A stretch of DNA of 64,000 nucleotides, taken from NCBI GenBank assembly GCA_004322425.1, contig SCVJ01000032.1:18099-82098 (forward strand), written 5' to 3'. The notes beneath the pieces are model-generated. The model saw nothing but the letters and a program-made list of their open reading frames with translations. It was not told where the DNA came from and did no database searches. The position numbers and the translations under genes are program-made. Origin of the DNA: Chitinophagaceae bacterium (GTDB lineage: Bacteria; Bacteroidota; Bacteroidia; Chitinophagales; Chitinophagaceae). Position 1 is the first letter of the stretch; every line of letters starts with the position of its first letter. Shown here one piece after another: positions 36,380 to 44,723 of this stretch.

Positions 36380-37603
36380 CTATTGTGGTTTTTGAGGTAA
36401 CCATTTCATAGGTGGCACTAAGGCCGGTAATCGATAATAATTATTTTTTAAACTATCGTTCCACCCATTGGGATTATTATTAAATGATTTGCTGCTGAAA
36501 TAAATACTCCCTTTTACATTTTCATATTGTCGATTTAACTTTATTTGATTGGGGAGTTCGCAAGGATTTGTCCAAGCCGTATTGGATCCTGCGCGATAGG
36601 GGGCCTGGCCAATATAAAGATGCCTCCCAAAAGAATTTTTATCCCACCATGCCAACAGTTTTGCATAATCAATTTTATCATGGCCTATTTCAAGATAAAG
36701 TTGTGGCGCTACATAATCAATCCATTTTTCTTGTAACCATAATAAAATATCTGCGAAAAGGTCATCGTAGTTTGTTTGTCCAGCCTTACTGTCGCTTCCC
36801 CGAGCATCCTTGTCATTATTTCTCCAAACACTAAATGGAGATATACCGAACTGAACCCAAGGCTTTTCATTTTTAATAACAGCATTTAATTTTTTAATGA
36901 TGGAATCCACATTACTTCTGCGCCAATCATCTTTTAAAAGTTTCGTCCCTGAATTTTTATAGGAAATTTCATCGGGAAATTCTTTCCCCGCAATGCGATA
37001 TGGATAAAAATAATCGTCCATGTGAATTGCATCCACCTCATATCTGTGAACAATATCGCGAACTACTTCTAATACAAAATTCTGTACTTCGATATTTGCA
37101 GGATCAAAATATTTTTTATCGCCATAGGTTAAAAACCATTTGGGATGTGTTTTAGTAAGATGCGTAGCAGCAATAGAGGAAACTCCAATTTTAAATTCTG
37201 CACGGTAAGGATTTAACCACGCATGAAATTCCATATTTCTTTTATGCGTTTCTTCAATCATAAATTGCAGTGGATCGTAATAGGGAAAAGGTGGCTGACC
37301 CTGAACACCCGTAAGCCATTCACTCCACGGTTCCAGCTTAGAAGGATAAAAGGCATCGGCCGCTGGGCGAATTTGAACGACAACAGCATTCATCCCATTT
37401 TGTTTGTGCATTTCCAATTGGCGGATAAATTCTTTTTTTTGATCGTCGGAGTTTTTCATTCCCCTCAATGGCCAATCAATATTATCTACTGAAGCAATCC
37501 AAACACCACGAAATTCATGGGTTGGCTGCGTAGCTGCTGTAAAAGAAAGCAACAATGCAATTGCTAAAAAAAAATGGGTTGGTTTTGTTTTCATAGAATT
37601 CAT
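36380..37603 (-). CDS. GHL10-family (DUF187) glycoside hydrolase-like protein
   Basis: A 407-residue exported protein with a signal peptide (about 1-25 or 4-25; the ATGs at 37603 and 37594 are both possible). It starts FRGVWIASVDNIDWP and has MEFHAWLNPYRAEF, DAIHMDDYFYPY and FGISPFSVWRN, the YngK/GHL10 TIM-barrel signature with the acid pair near HMDDYF. The related family is proposed to act on glycans, including peptidoglycan; substrate here is unknown. It is a single gene. Confidence 0.88.
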   Translation of the reverse strand: MNSMKTKPTHFFLAIALLLSFTAATQPTHEFRGVWIASVDNIDWPLRGMKNSDDQKKEFIRQLEMHKQNGMNAVVVQIRPAADAFYPSKLEPWSEWLTGVQGQPPFPYYDPLQFMIEETHKRNMEFHAWLNPYRAEFKIGVSSIAATHLTKTHPKWFLTYGDKKYFDPANIEVQNFVLEVVRDIVHRYEVDAIHMDDYFYPYRIAGKEFPDEISYKNSGTKLLKDDWRRSNVDSIIKKLNAVIKNEKPWVQFGISPFSVWRNNDKDARGSDSKAGQTNYDDLFADILLWLQEKWIDYVAPQLYLEIGHDKIDYAKLLAWWDKNSFGRHLYIGQAPYRAGSNTAWTNPCELPNQIKLNRQYENVKGSIYFSSKSFNNNPNGWNDSLKNNYYRLPALVPPMKWLPQKPQ

Positions 37604-37716
37604 AATAAAAAAGAAGGCGAAGTTATAATTAAATAATACTCAAAATTTATTCACATTACTCATCAACTGTTTTTTGGAATGTAAAAAAGTATCAACTTTG
37701 TATACAAATCATAACC

Positions 37717-37806
37717 ATGAAATTCATTTTCGATTCCATTAAAAAATTTACGGAGGGTTTTATGTTTTTTTATCGAAATATGTTTGCTGCTTTTTGGAAC
37801 TGGTAA
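37717..37806 (+). CDS. Candidate small protein, 29 residues
   Basis: An ATG-started frame (MKFIFDSIKKFTEGFMFF...) that ends in FWNW and a TAA directly abutting the convergent stop of the radical SAM gene. About a third of the residues are Phe, Tyr or Trp, with Lys at the N-terminal side, which suggests a membrane-associated helix. CAACTTTG (37693-37700) is one base off the TAnnTTTG consensus and sits 17 bases before the ATG. No family is recognised and it could be non-coding. Confidence 0.4.
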   Translation: MKFIFDSIKKFTEGFMFFYRNMFAAFWNW

Positions 37807-38832
37807 TCAACCCCACACTTTTGTTCCTTCGCTGCAATTGGAACAGATGTCGATATTTTTTCTTCCAGTTAAAATTGAAGTTCTAAATTTTGTGTAGTCG
37901 CCGTTGTCCCAAATTTCTTTGAACGACTTCTGCTGCAAATTGCCCAACTTGTGTTGCGCATCTTTATCAAAACAACAAGGAGAAACAAATCCATCCCAAG
38001 TAATGACAGGATCATGCCAAAGCCGCCAACAGTGATTGGTTAGTTTCCCTTTAAATGCTGTGCCATTACTCGTTTTCTGGTATCTGCTATATTTATCATT
38101 AGTGGGAATTAATTGGTTGGGGTCGTTTTCAAAATCATACACTTGCGCCGTTTTATACCACACCGCATCAACGCCTATTTCATCTCCAAGTATTTTAATT
38201 TCATTAATCTGATGTTCGTTGGGCTTTACTACTAAGAATTGAAAAATGATAAAAGGAGTTTTGCTTTTTAATTTTTTTTTCCACGCCACAATGTTTTTGG
38301 CTCCTTCGATTACTTTTTGCAACTGACCGCCAACTCGATATTGTTCATACACTTCTTGTGTGGTGCCATCTATGGAAATAATTAATCGATCTAAGCCGCT
38401 TTCGATAGTTTTTCTGGAATTTTCATCGGTTAAATAATGCGCATTTGTAGAAGTAGCTGTGTAAATATTTTTTTTAGACGCATATTGAACCATTAATAAA
38501 AAGTCAGGATTTAAATAGGGCTCTCCTTGAAAGTAAAAAACCAAGTATAGCAATTCTTGATACAGTTGATCAATCGTTTCTTTAAAAAATGATTGCTGCA
38601 ACATTCCTGTTGGCCGAGTAAAAGATCGTAATCCACTGGGGCATTCGGGGCAACGGAGATTGCAAGATGTTGTTGGTTCGAAAGAAATAGAAATGGGATA
38701 ACCCCATTGAATGGGTTTTTTTATCCATTTACTTACATAGTAACTGCTTAAAACCTTAATGGCATTCCACAATCTTCGAAAACTAAGTTTTGAAATTATT
38801 GTGATACTATCGTTCCAGTTGAATTGCGACAT
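37807..38832 (-). CDS. Radical SAM/SPASM-domain protein
   Basis: A 341-residue protein. The radical SAM cluster ligands are C57, C61 and C64 in SCNLRCPECPSG, with GEPYLNP as the SAM-binding GGEP equivalent (FQGEPYLNP). The C-terminal SPASM part has Cys in NHCWRLWH, SPCCFDK and ICSNCSEG, which would bind auxiliary Fe-S clusters. SPASM enzymes often modify peptides or sugars. Its own target is unknown. It is divergent from pxpB over 69 bases and convergent with a 29-residue ORF. Confidence 0.9.
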   Translation of the reverse strand: MSQFNWNDSITIISKLSFRRLWNAIKVLSSYYVSKWIKKPIQWGYPISISFEPTTSCNLRCPECPSGLRSFTRPTGMLQQSFFKETIDQLYQELLYLVFYFQGEPYLNPDFLLMVQYASKKNIYTATSTNAHYLTDENSRKTIESGLDRLIISIDGTTQEVYEQYRVGGQLQKVIEGAKNIVAWKKKLKSKTPFIIFQFLVVKPNEHQINEIKILGDEIGVDAVWYKTAQVYDFENDPNQLIPTNDKYSRYQKTSNGTAFKGKLTNHCWRLWHDPVITWDGFVSPCCFDKDAQHKLGNLQQKSFKEIWDNGDYTKFRTSILTGRKNIDICSNCSEGTKVWG

Positions 38833-38865
38833 AAACAGTAAAGGTAATTTTAAATTGTATGGCCC

Positions 38866-38896
38866 AATCGGTAATAATTTTATAATTTAACCGATT
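38866..38896. promoter_or_regulatory. Inverted repeat, candidate operator before pxpB
   Basis: A perfect 7-base inverted repeat AATCGGT/ACCGATT (38866-38872 with 38890-38896) with a 17-base AT-only spacer. It ends 5 bases before the pxpB ATG and fills the short gap to the divergent radical SAM gene. It could bind a dimeric repressor or fold in the 5' leader. Confidence 0.45.
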
Positions 38897-38901
38897 ATAA
38901 A

Positions 38902-39621
38902 ATGACATCAATACCCGACTATAAAATATTCCCATTGGGCGACTCCGCTCTTACGATTGATTTTGGTAATACCATTAATGAATGTTTAAATGATACGGTA
39001 ATTTCTATTTTTAATTCGTTACAACAAAATCCCTTTGAGGGATTAATTGAATCCGTTCCTGCTTATAGTAGTCTTACCATTTATTATGACATTAGTATAA
39101 TTAATAAAATAATAAAAAACGAGTCAACAGTTTTTCACTGGATAAAAAACAAAGTCAATGAACAACTACAACAAAAGCAAGTGCTACTAAATAAAAAAGT
39201 GAGCACTGTTTCCATTCCTGTTTGCTATGATAAAAAATATGCTCCCGATTTGGAATGGATGTCTGAGCATATAAAAATTTCTTGCGAAGAAATCATACAA
39301 TTACATTGCGATACAACTTACCGAGTTTTTATGTTGGGCTTTTTACCTGGCTTTGCTTATATGGGTACTGTAAATAATAAAATTGAAGCCCCAAGAAAAC
39401 AAAAACCCCAGAACGTATCTGAAGGAAGCGTTGGTATTGCAGGAAAACAAACGGGTATTTATCCATTATCATCACCGGGTGGTTGGCAAATTATTGGAAG
39501 AACACCTTTGAAGCTATTTAACAAAAAAGAGGGCAACACATTATTAAATCCGGGAGATAGTGTTCGCTTTTATTCAATTAATAAAGATGAGTTTGACAAT
39601 ATTGAAAGCAGGAATTCTTGA
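38902..39621 (+). CDS. pxpB: 5-oxoprolinase subunit B (KipI-like)
   Basis: A 239-residue protein of the KipI/allophanate-hydrolase-subunit-1 family. It has the GDSALTIDFG opening and the conserved RVFMLGFLPGFAYMGT and SPGGWQIIGRTPLKLF blocks. PxpB with PxpA and PxpC hydrolyses 5-oxoproline (pyroglutamate) to glutamate with ATP, a damage-control reaction. It is the first gene of pxpB-pxpC-pxpA-transporter, and its 3' end overlaps pxpC by 35 bases. Confidence 0.93.
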   Translation: MTSIPDYKIFPLGDSALTIDFGNTINECLNDTVISIFNSLQQNPFEGLIESVPAYSSLTIYYDISIINKIIKNESTVFHWIKNKVNEQLQQKQVLLNKKVSTVSIPVCYDKKYAPDLEWMSEHIKISCEEIIQLHCDTTYRVFMLGFLPGFAYMGTVNNKIEAPRKQKPQNVSEGSVGIAGKQTGIYPLSSPGGWQIIGRTPLKLFNKKEGNTLLNPGDSVRFYSINKDEFDNIESRNS

Positions 39622-40576
39622 CACCATTCAAGATTTGGGAAGAATGGGATACCAACACCTTGGAATAAATCCAACAGGGGCAATGGACAAGTATGCAGCA
39701 AGTATTTCAAATGCAATAGTTGGAAATTCATTGGATGAAGCTGTGCTTGAGATGCATTTTCCTGCCGCAACAATTTTATTTGAAACGGCTACGATGATTG
39801 CAATTTCCGGTGCCAACTTTAGTGCAACCATTAATAAAGAACCCATCCCAATAAATACTCCGTTGATTGTAAATAAGAGTACTGTTCTGCAATTTAATAG
39901 TGTGCAAAATAATTCAATAGTTTATTTAGCCGTAAAGGGTGGATTTAAAATAGATACTTGGAAAAATAGTTGTTCAACAAATCTGTTGGCACAAGTGGGT
40001 GGCTATAACGGCAGAAAATTATTAAAAAATGATACGCTTGAATTTAAAACAGAACCCTCTTTTAAAAATATTTCGGGTGATTATAAAATCGCTCCGTGGA
40101 AAGTAAATGAAAACTGGGATGCAGATTTTAAAAATGAGCTTTTAGTTTTACCGGGTAACGAATGGGATTGGTTATCGAAAGAGGAGCAGCAGAAATTTCT
40201 TACCGGTAAATTTTCTATTGGCACCAATTCAAACCGGATGGGGTTTCAGCTCAAAGGTCCTGCACTTCATTCACACACTCAATCAGAATTAATTTCGTCT
40301 GCTGTTTGTTTTGGCACTATTCAATTGCTTCCCGATGGACAATTAATTATCTTGATGGCCGATCATCAAACAACTGGCGGCTATCCTAGAATTGGAAATA
40401 TTATTTCGGCACATTTGTCAGCACTTACTCAAATGAAGTCCCCAGATCATTTGTTTTTTTCATTGACTGATCACAGTGTTGCTGAAAATTTATTTTTAAA
40501 ACAACAACAACATTTGAAACAACTCCAAATTTCTTGTACTTTGAAACTTGAAAATTTTATGCTTGAAAACAATTGA
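39587..40576 (+). CDS. pxpC: 5-oxoprolinase subunit C (KipA-like carboxyltransferase fold)
   Basis: A 329-residue protein of the biotin-dependent carboxyltransferase/KipA family, started at the ATG at 39587 (MSLTILKAGILDTIQDLGR). GINPTGAMDKYA, NSNRMGFQLKGP and DHQTTGGYPRIGNI are family signatures. With PxpB it probably phosphorylates or activates 5-oxoproline for PxpA. The start lies inside pxpB and the end inside pxpA, indicating translational coupling. Confidence 0.93.
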   Translation: MSLTILKAGILDTIQDLGRMGYQHLGINPTGAMDKYAASISNAIVGNSLDEAVLEMHFPAATILFETATMIAISGANFSATINKEPIPINTPLIVNKSTVLQFNSVQNNSIVYLAVKGGFKIDTWKNSCSTNLLAQVGGYNGRKLLKNDTLEFKTEPSFKNISGDYKIAPWKVNENWDADFKNELLVLPGNEWDWLSKEEQQKFLTGKFSIGTNSNRMGFQLKGPALHSHTQSELISSAVCFGTIQLLPDGQLIILMADHQTTGGYPRIGNIISAHLSALTQMKSPDHLFFSLTDHSVAENLFLKQQQHLKQLQISCTLKLENFMLENN

Positions 40577-41303
40577 TATTAATTGCGACATGGGCGAAGG
40601 AATAATTGGAGAAGAACTGCTTATGCCGTTTATTTCTTCGGCAAATATTGCTTGCGGCTACCACGCCGGCGACGAGGCCACTATGCAACAAACTATTGAA
40701 AATAGCCTGCAGCATGGGGTTGCTATTGGTGTGCATTGTTCTTTTCTTGACAAACAGAATTTTGGAAGAACAGAAATGAAATTGTCTGAATTAGAAATAT
40801 ATCAACTCGTTTTTCAACAATGCACTATTCTTGAAAAAGTTGCAAAATCATTGAACGCAAGTTTATCTCATGTAAAACCACACGGCGCTTTATATAATAT
40901 GTCGGCGAGAGATGAAAAAATTGCAAAAGCAATTGCTTGCGCGGTAAAGGATTTTAATCCTCAATTATCATTAATGGGATTAAGCGGTAGTTGCTCAATT
41001 AGTGAAGCCCAAAAAATAGGACTAAAAACCATCCATGAAGTTTTTGCAGATAGAACGTATCAAAACGACGGTAGTCTTACGCCTCGTTCTCAACCAAATT
41101 CTTTGATTAACAATCCTGAAGCTGTTACCAATCAGGTTTTGCAAATGGTTGAAAAGGGAAATGTAACAACCACAACAGGAAAAATAATTCCTATTATTGC
41201 TGAAACAATTTGTGTTCATGGCGATGGGCCTCATGCTTTTGATTTGGTTACTGCCATTTATCATTGTATAAATAAAAAAAACATTGGCATTAAAGCTCAA
41301 TAA
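40563..41303 (+). CDS. pxpA: 5-oxoprolinase subunit A (LamB/YcsF family)
   Basis: A 246-residue metal-dependent hydrolase-like subunit. KTIDINCDMGEG, SSANIACGYHAGDEATM, SHVKPHGALYNM and HEVFADRTYQNDG are the LamB/YcsF motifs with conserved Asp and His. No ATG is available: TTG at 40563 gives the usual MKTIDINCD start and overlaps pxpC by 14 bases; a TTG at 40548 is an alternative. It completes the 5-oxoprolinase. Confidence 0.92.
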   Translation: MKTIDINCDMGEGIIGEELLMPFISSANIACGYHAGDEATMQQTIENSLQHGVAIGVHCSFLDKQNFGRTEMKLSELEIYQLVFQQCTILEKVAKSLNASLSHVKPHGALYNMSARDEKIAKAIACAVKDFNPQLSLMGLSGSCSISEAQKIGLKTIHEVFADRTYQNDGSLTPRSQPNSLINNPEAVTNQVLQMVEKGNVTTTTGKIIPIIAETICVHGDGPHAFDLVTAIYHCINKKNIGIKAQ

Positions 41304-42471
41304 AAATTCTGCACTTATAGGCGCCGCTTTTTTAATGGCAACTTCTGCTATTGGGCCAGGGTTTCTTACACAAACTTCTTTGTTTACCGAGCAATTATTA
41401 ACCAGTTTTGGATTTGTCATTCTTATTTCTATTTTATTGGATATTGGGGTACAGCTAAATATTTGGCGAATAGTTGCCGTAAGCGAATCTCTTGCTCAAG
41501 ATCTTGCCAATAAAGTGTTTCCTGGTTTAGGTTTTTTCTTAGCTACACTAATTGCTTTTGGCGGTTTGGTATTCAATATTGGAAATATTGCCGGTTGCGG
41601 ATTGGGCTTTGAAGTTCTTTTTGGAATAAAACCAGAATATGGCGCAATCATTAGTTGTTTAATCGCTCTTGGAATTTTTTGGTACAAAGAAGCGGGGTTA
41701 TTAATTGACAGTTTTGCAAAATGGTTGGGAATCATTATGATTTTGTTGACCGTTTATGTTGTCTTTTATTCTAACCCACCAATAGGTGAAGCGATATATA
41801 GAACTTTTTGGCCGGAAAAAATTGATGTGATGAAAATAGTGACTATCGTTGGTGGAACAGTGGGTGGGTATATTTCTTTTGCAGGCGCTCATAGATTATT
41901 ACAAGCAGGAATAAAAGGAAAAAGCTCTCTTTCTCAAGTAACAAAAAGTGCCGTAAGCGGAATATTGATTACTTCTTTAATGCGCTATCTGTTGTTTCTT
42001 GCTGCGTTAGGAGTGGTTTGGGGTGGCGTATCATTATCCTCCGGAAACCCAGCTGCTTCTGTATTTCAATCTGCCGCCGGAAAATTAGGATATACATTTT
42101 TTGGTATTGTCATTTGGTGTGCAGCTATTACATCGGTAGTGGGCGCCTCGTACACTTCGGTTTCTTTTTGGAAAACCCTTCATCCGATTATTGAAAAAAA
42201 AGAAAAAATATTTATCAGCTTCTTTATAGTAACCTCTACCGCTATTTTTATTTTTGTAGGAAACCCGGTTAAACTTTTAGTGTTTGCGGGAGCCATTAAC
42301 GGAATTATTCTACCCTTGGCTTTGGCAGTTATGCTAATTGCCTCGGCACGATTAACAACAGACAAGAATTATAAACATCCACTATGGTTGCAAATTTTAG
42401 GCTGGGCAGTTGTAATTGCTATGAGTTGGATGAGCGTCCTCGCTATTCAACATATGGCTCAAACAATTTGA
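41284..42471 (+). CDS. NRAMP-related transporter in the 5-oxoprolinase operon
   Basis: A 395-residue membrane protein with about 11 hydrophobic helices and an NRAMP-like fold. The first helix starts TSAIGPGFLT as in NRAMP proteins, but the metal-binding DPGN is replaced (TEQL at that place) and the MPH of helix 6 reads GGY. It overlaps pxpA by 20 bases with a TTG start. The place matches YcsG in the B. subtilis ycsFG-kipIA cluster. Transport of 5-oxoproline rather than a metal ion is a reasonable inference. Confidence 0.82.
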   Translation: MALKLNKNSALIGAAFLMATSAIGPGFLTQTSLFTEQLLTSFGFVILISILLDIGVQLNIWRIVAVSESLAQDLANKVFPGLGFFLATLIAFGGLVFNIGNIAGCGLGFEVLFGIKPEYGAIISCLIALGIFWYKEAGLLIDSFAKWLGIIMILLTVYVVFYSNPPIGEAIYRTFWPEKIDVMKIVTIVGGTVGGYISFAGAHRLLQAGIKGKSSLSQVTKSAVSGILITSLMRYLLFLAALGVVWGGVSLSSGNPAASVFQSAAGKLGYTFFGIVIWCAAITSVVGASYTSVSFWKTLHPIIEKKEKIFISFFIVTSTAIFIFVGNPVKLLVFAGAINGIILPLALAVMLIASARLTTDKNYKHPLWLQILGWAVVIAMSWMSVLAIQHMAQTI

Positions 42472-42523
42472 CTTGTTTTTGATCAGTTTTCAAAATAAAT
42501 TAGTTTTATTTTACTAAATATAT

Positions 42524-42531
42524 TAGTTTTG
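42524..42531 (+). promoter_or_regulatory. Candidate recA promoter -7 box
   Basis: TAGTTTTG is an exact TAnnTTTG match, 50 bases before the recA start. An ATTAGTTTTA copy lies about 23 bases upstream. No LexA box was recognised. Confidence 0.5.
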
Positions 42532-42580
42532 TTATGAAACAAATATTTACTCGCGTAAGCGGAAAACTTAACTTTGAACT

Positions 42581-43618
42581 ATGGCAAAATCTGATAAAGA
42601 AAAAACTACTGACATGACAACTAACAACGAAAAGCTGAAAGCACTGAAGTTGACAATGGATAAAATTGATAAGGATTTCGGCAAAGGAAGTGTGATGATG
42701 ATGAATGAAAAGCCGGTTACCGAGACTGCTATTATTTCAACCGGTTCTATTGGCTTGGATGTGGCGTTGGGCATTGGCGGACTTCCAAGGGGTCGTGTTG
42801 TAGAAATTTATGGACCCGAGGCTTCCGGAAAAACGACAATTGCAATACATGTAATTGCCGAAGCGCAAAAAAAGGGTGGTATGTGTGCCTTTATTGATGC
42901 AGAACATGCATTTGATAGTTCTTATGCCAAAAAACTAGGCGTTGATGTAGACAATCTTTTAATATCACAACCAGATTATGGAGAACAAGCGTTGGAAATT
43001 GCCGATCGTTTGATTTTATCAGGGGCTTTGGATGTATTGGTAATTGATTCTGTAGCAGCTCTTGTTCCAAAAAGTGAACTTGAGGGAGAAATGGGCGACA
43101 GTAAAATGGGATTGCACGCACGACTAATGAGTCAGGCATTGAGAAAATTAACAGCTACTATTTCAAAAACAAATACTATTTGCATTTTCATCAACCAATT
43201 AAGAGAAAAAATTGGGGTTATGTTTGGCAACCCCGAAACAACCACGGGCGGCAATGCATTAAAATTTTACGCATCGGTACGTTTAGACATTCGTCGTATT
43301 GCACAAATTAAAGATGGAGACCTGGCTATTGGAAACCGCGCTAAAGTAAAAGTTGTTAAAAACAAAGTAGCACCCCCTTTTCGTACTACAGAATTTGATC
43401 TCATTTTTGGAGAAGGGATTTCAAAAGTGGGAGAAATTGTGGATATGGGTGTAGAGTTCGAAGTGGTTCAAAAAAACGGAAGTTGGTTTAGTTACAATGG
43501 CGATAAACTAGGGCAGGGCCGCGATGCTGTAAAACAACTATTACTGGACAACCCAGAAATGGCGAATGAAATTGAAACAAAAATTCGAGAAAAAATAAAA
43601 GAAGCAAAAGTTAACTAA
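42581..43618 (+). CDS. recA: Recombinase RecA
   Basis: A 345-residue RecA that forms filaments on single-stranded DNA for homologous recombination and repair. Walker A is GPEASGKT (residues 78-85), Walker B lies in [14 protein letters not shown], the L1 loop in [25 protein letters not shown], split here by position, and the [19 protein letters not shown] strand leads into L2. Length and order match the family. It has its own promoter. The accessory SRPBCC region begins directly after its stop codon. Confidence 0.98.
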   Translation: MAKSDKEKTTDMTTNNEKLKALKLTMDKIDKDFGKGSVMMMNEKPVTETAIISTGSIGLDVALGIGGLPRGRVVEIYGPEASGKTTIAIHVIAEAQKKGGMCAFIDAEHAFDSSYAKKLGVDVDNLLISQPDYGEQALEIADRLILSGALDVLVIDSVAALVPKSELEGEMGDSKMGLHARLMSQALRKLTATISKTNTICIFINQLREKIGVMFGNPETTTGGNALKFYASVRLDIRRIAQIKDGDLAIGNRAKVKVVKNKVAPPFRTTEFDLIFGEGISKVGEIVDMGVEFEVVQKNGSWFSYNGDKLGQGRDAVKQLLLDNPEMANEIETKIREKIKEAKVN

Positions 43619-43649
43619 TGGTTGCCGTGTCGGTCTTTACGCTTGCTGG

Positions 43650-43775
43650 TAACGGTTTTGGGGCTTGCGCAGTTTGGCTTTCGGAGATGTATTTGTCGGC
43701 AAGACAAATGCTTATTTGGAAACCCGCACTCCATTTTAGTTGAATGCCCGCATAACGCCAAGCCGCTGTTAGTGG
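43650..43775. repeat. attC-like folded element
   Basis: Outer TAAC (43650) and GTTA (43768) bracket arms in which GGGCTTGCGC faces GCCAAGCCGC. In the middle, ATTTGTC (43691-43697) and GACAAAT (43703-43709) form a perfect 7-base hairpin. The nested, imperfect arms with a terminal hairpin and a length of about 120 bases are like integron attC sites. The ends (GTTAGTG, GGTAAC) only partly fit the GTTRRRY and RYYYAAC consensus. Confidence 0.5.
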
Positions 43776-43792
43776 TTCGTTGTTTTTCTTCG

Positions 43793-44206
43793 TCAGTTAG
43801 TTTCAGCGTATTTTTTGAAGTTGTTCAATATCATTTGCCAACCTTCTTGTTGCATTTCAACAGGGTTTTCAGTTTCAGCGTCAAAAGTTGTGGTAACATT
43901 AGTTTCGCTTCCATTACTTTCAAAAATAGTGGTTGCTTTCCTACCGTCACTCATTGTGTATATAAATTCTTTCTTCTCATTTACCACATCATAAATCGCT
44001 TCAAAGTCAAAACCGAAACTGTTGTCTTTGGTTTCCATTCTTGCAAAATATTTTCCTCCAACTTTTAAGTCATTCTCTGCTTTTGGACATTGCCAGTCGT
44101 CCACGGCAAAGTTCCATTTTGTTATGTGTTGCGGTTTTGTCCAATTGTCCCAAACCTTTTCAATGTGTGCATTTACCAATGCAGTAACTGTAATTTTTGT
44201 TGCCAC
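43793..44206 (-). CDS. SRPBCC-domain protein (AHSA1-like)
   Basis: A 137-residue START/Bet-v1-fold protein. It opens ITVTALVNAHIEKVWDNWTKPQHITKW and ends WQMILNNFKKYAE, both typical of the AHSA1-like SRPBCC group that binds hydrophobic ligands. The start is GTG at 44206, one base after the stop of a truncated upstream frame. A longer plus-strand frame over the same region is a shadow. It lies between two inverted attC-like ends, suggesting gain as a cassette. Ligand and role are unknown. Confidence 0.85.
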   Translation of the reverse strand: MATKITVTALVNAHIEKVWDNWTKPQHITKWNFAVDDWQCPKAENDLKVGGKYFARMETKDNSFGFDFEAIYDVVNEKKEFIYTMSDGRKATTIFESNGSETNVTTTFDAETENPVEMQQEGWQMILNNFKKYAETN

Positions 44207-44207
44207 T

Positions 44208-44360
44208 TTATTTTGATTGTTTGTTTAAATAGTAAATCATTGTAAAAGCGATTAAACACATAACTCCTGCTCCAATATATATTGAACTGTCGTGCTGCGT
44301 AAAGCTATAATGCCATTGTAATCTAGCATATCGGCAAAACGCTTTTGCCGTCCGTCGCAA
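44208..44360 (-). pseudogene. Fragment of a small membrane protein gene upstream of the SRPBCC gene
   Basis: An open frame of 50 codons with no ATG start (TTG at 44360) ends one base before the SRPBCC GTG. Its last 25 residues form a clear hydrophobic helix (GAGVMCLIAFTMIYYLN) followed by KQSK. The 5' part runs through a perfect 8-base hairpin (44332-44350) and lacks protein-like composition. It is probably the 3' end of a lost gene that was coupled to the SRPBCC gene; a real 50-residue protein is possible. Confidence 0.4.
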
Positions 44361-44381
44361 GGATTTTCAACTGGGTAGTAG

Positions 44382-44396
44382 CACTAACCACTTGGC
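44382..44396 (-). repeat. Second attC-like end, inverted relative to the first
   Basis: On the minus strand this reads GCCAAG-TG-GTTAGTG; the plus-strand end at 43757-43774 reads GCCAAG-CCGCT-GTTAGTG. The two face each other across the SRPBCC segment. No matching second arm was found in 44397-44723, which otherwise holds no gene that can be supported. Confidence 0.4.
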
Positions 44397-44723
44397 TATT
44401 TTCTTTCTTCAACTGGACTTTTTACTTGTTGTTAATTTCTTGTACTTCATTTGTATAAATGGGTTACTATTTACCTCATTTCGACCATCAAGGTAAAAAG
44501 ATTATTTAATAAAAAACGTACTACTTATCGGTAGTTTTTTTGGGGGTAAAATGTGCCGAGAACCGCTATTTATACCAACAGTTTTTTATCTTGCCGCCTT
44601 AATTATGAACAAAAAAATTCAAGCTAGCTTCCAACCTATTATAAAAATATACCGGCCTGTTTGTTTGAAATAAAATTGTAAGCGCCGAACAATGATTGCG
44701 ATTTTTTCTTCTTTTCTTTGCAC

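Noticed and set aside
42534..42617. A 27-codon upstream ORF overlapping the recA start
   Set aside because: Its ATG begins 3 bases after the -7 box, so it would lie upstream of the likely transcription start. The peptide has no recognisable character.
43622..44068. A 148-residue plus-strand frame after recA
   Set aside because: It runs through the attC-like element and antisense to the SRPBCC gene, and its composition is not protein-like. The minus-strand SRPBCC frame has clear family motifs.
44519..44542. ACTAC/GTAGT hairpin followed by a T run before gmk, possible terminator
   Set aside because: The stem is only five bases and no supported gene ends upstream on the plus strand.
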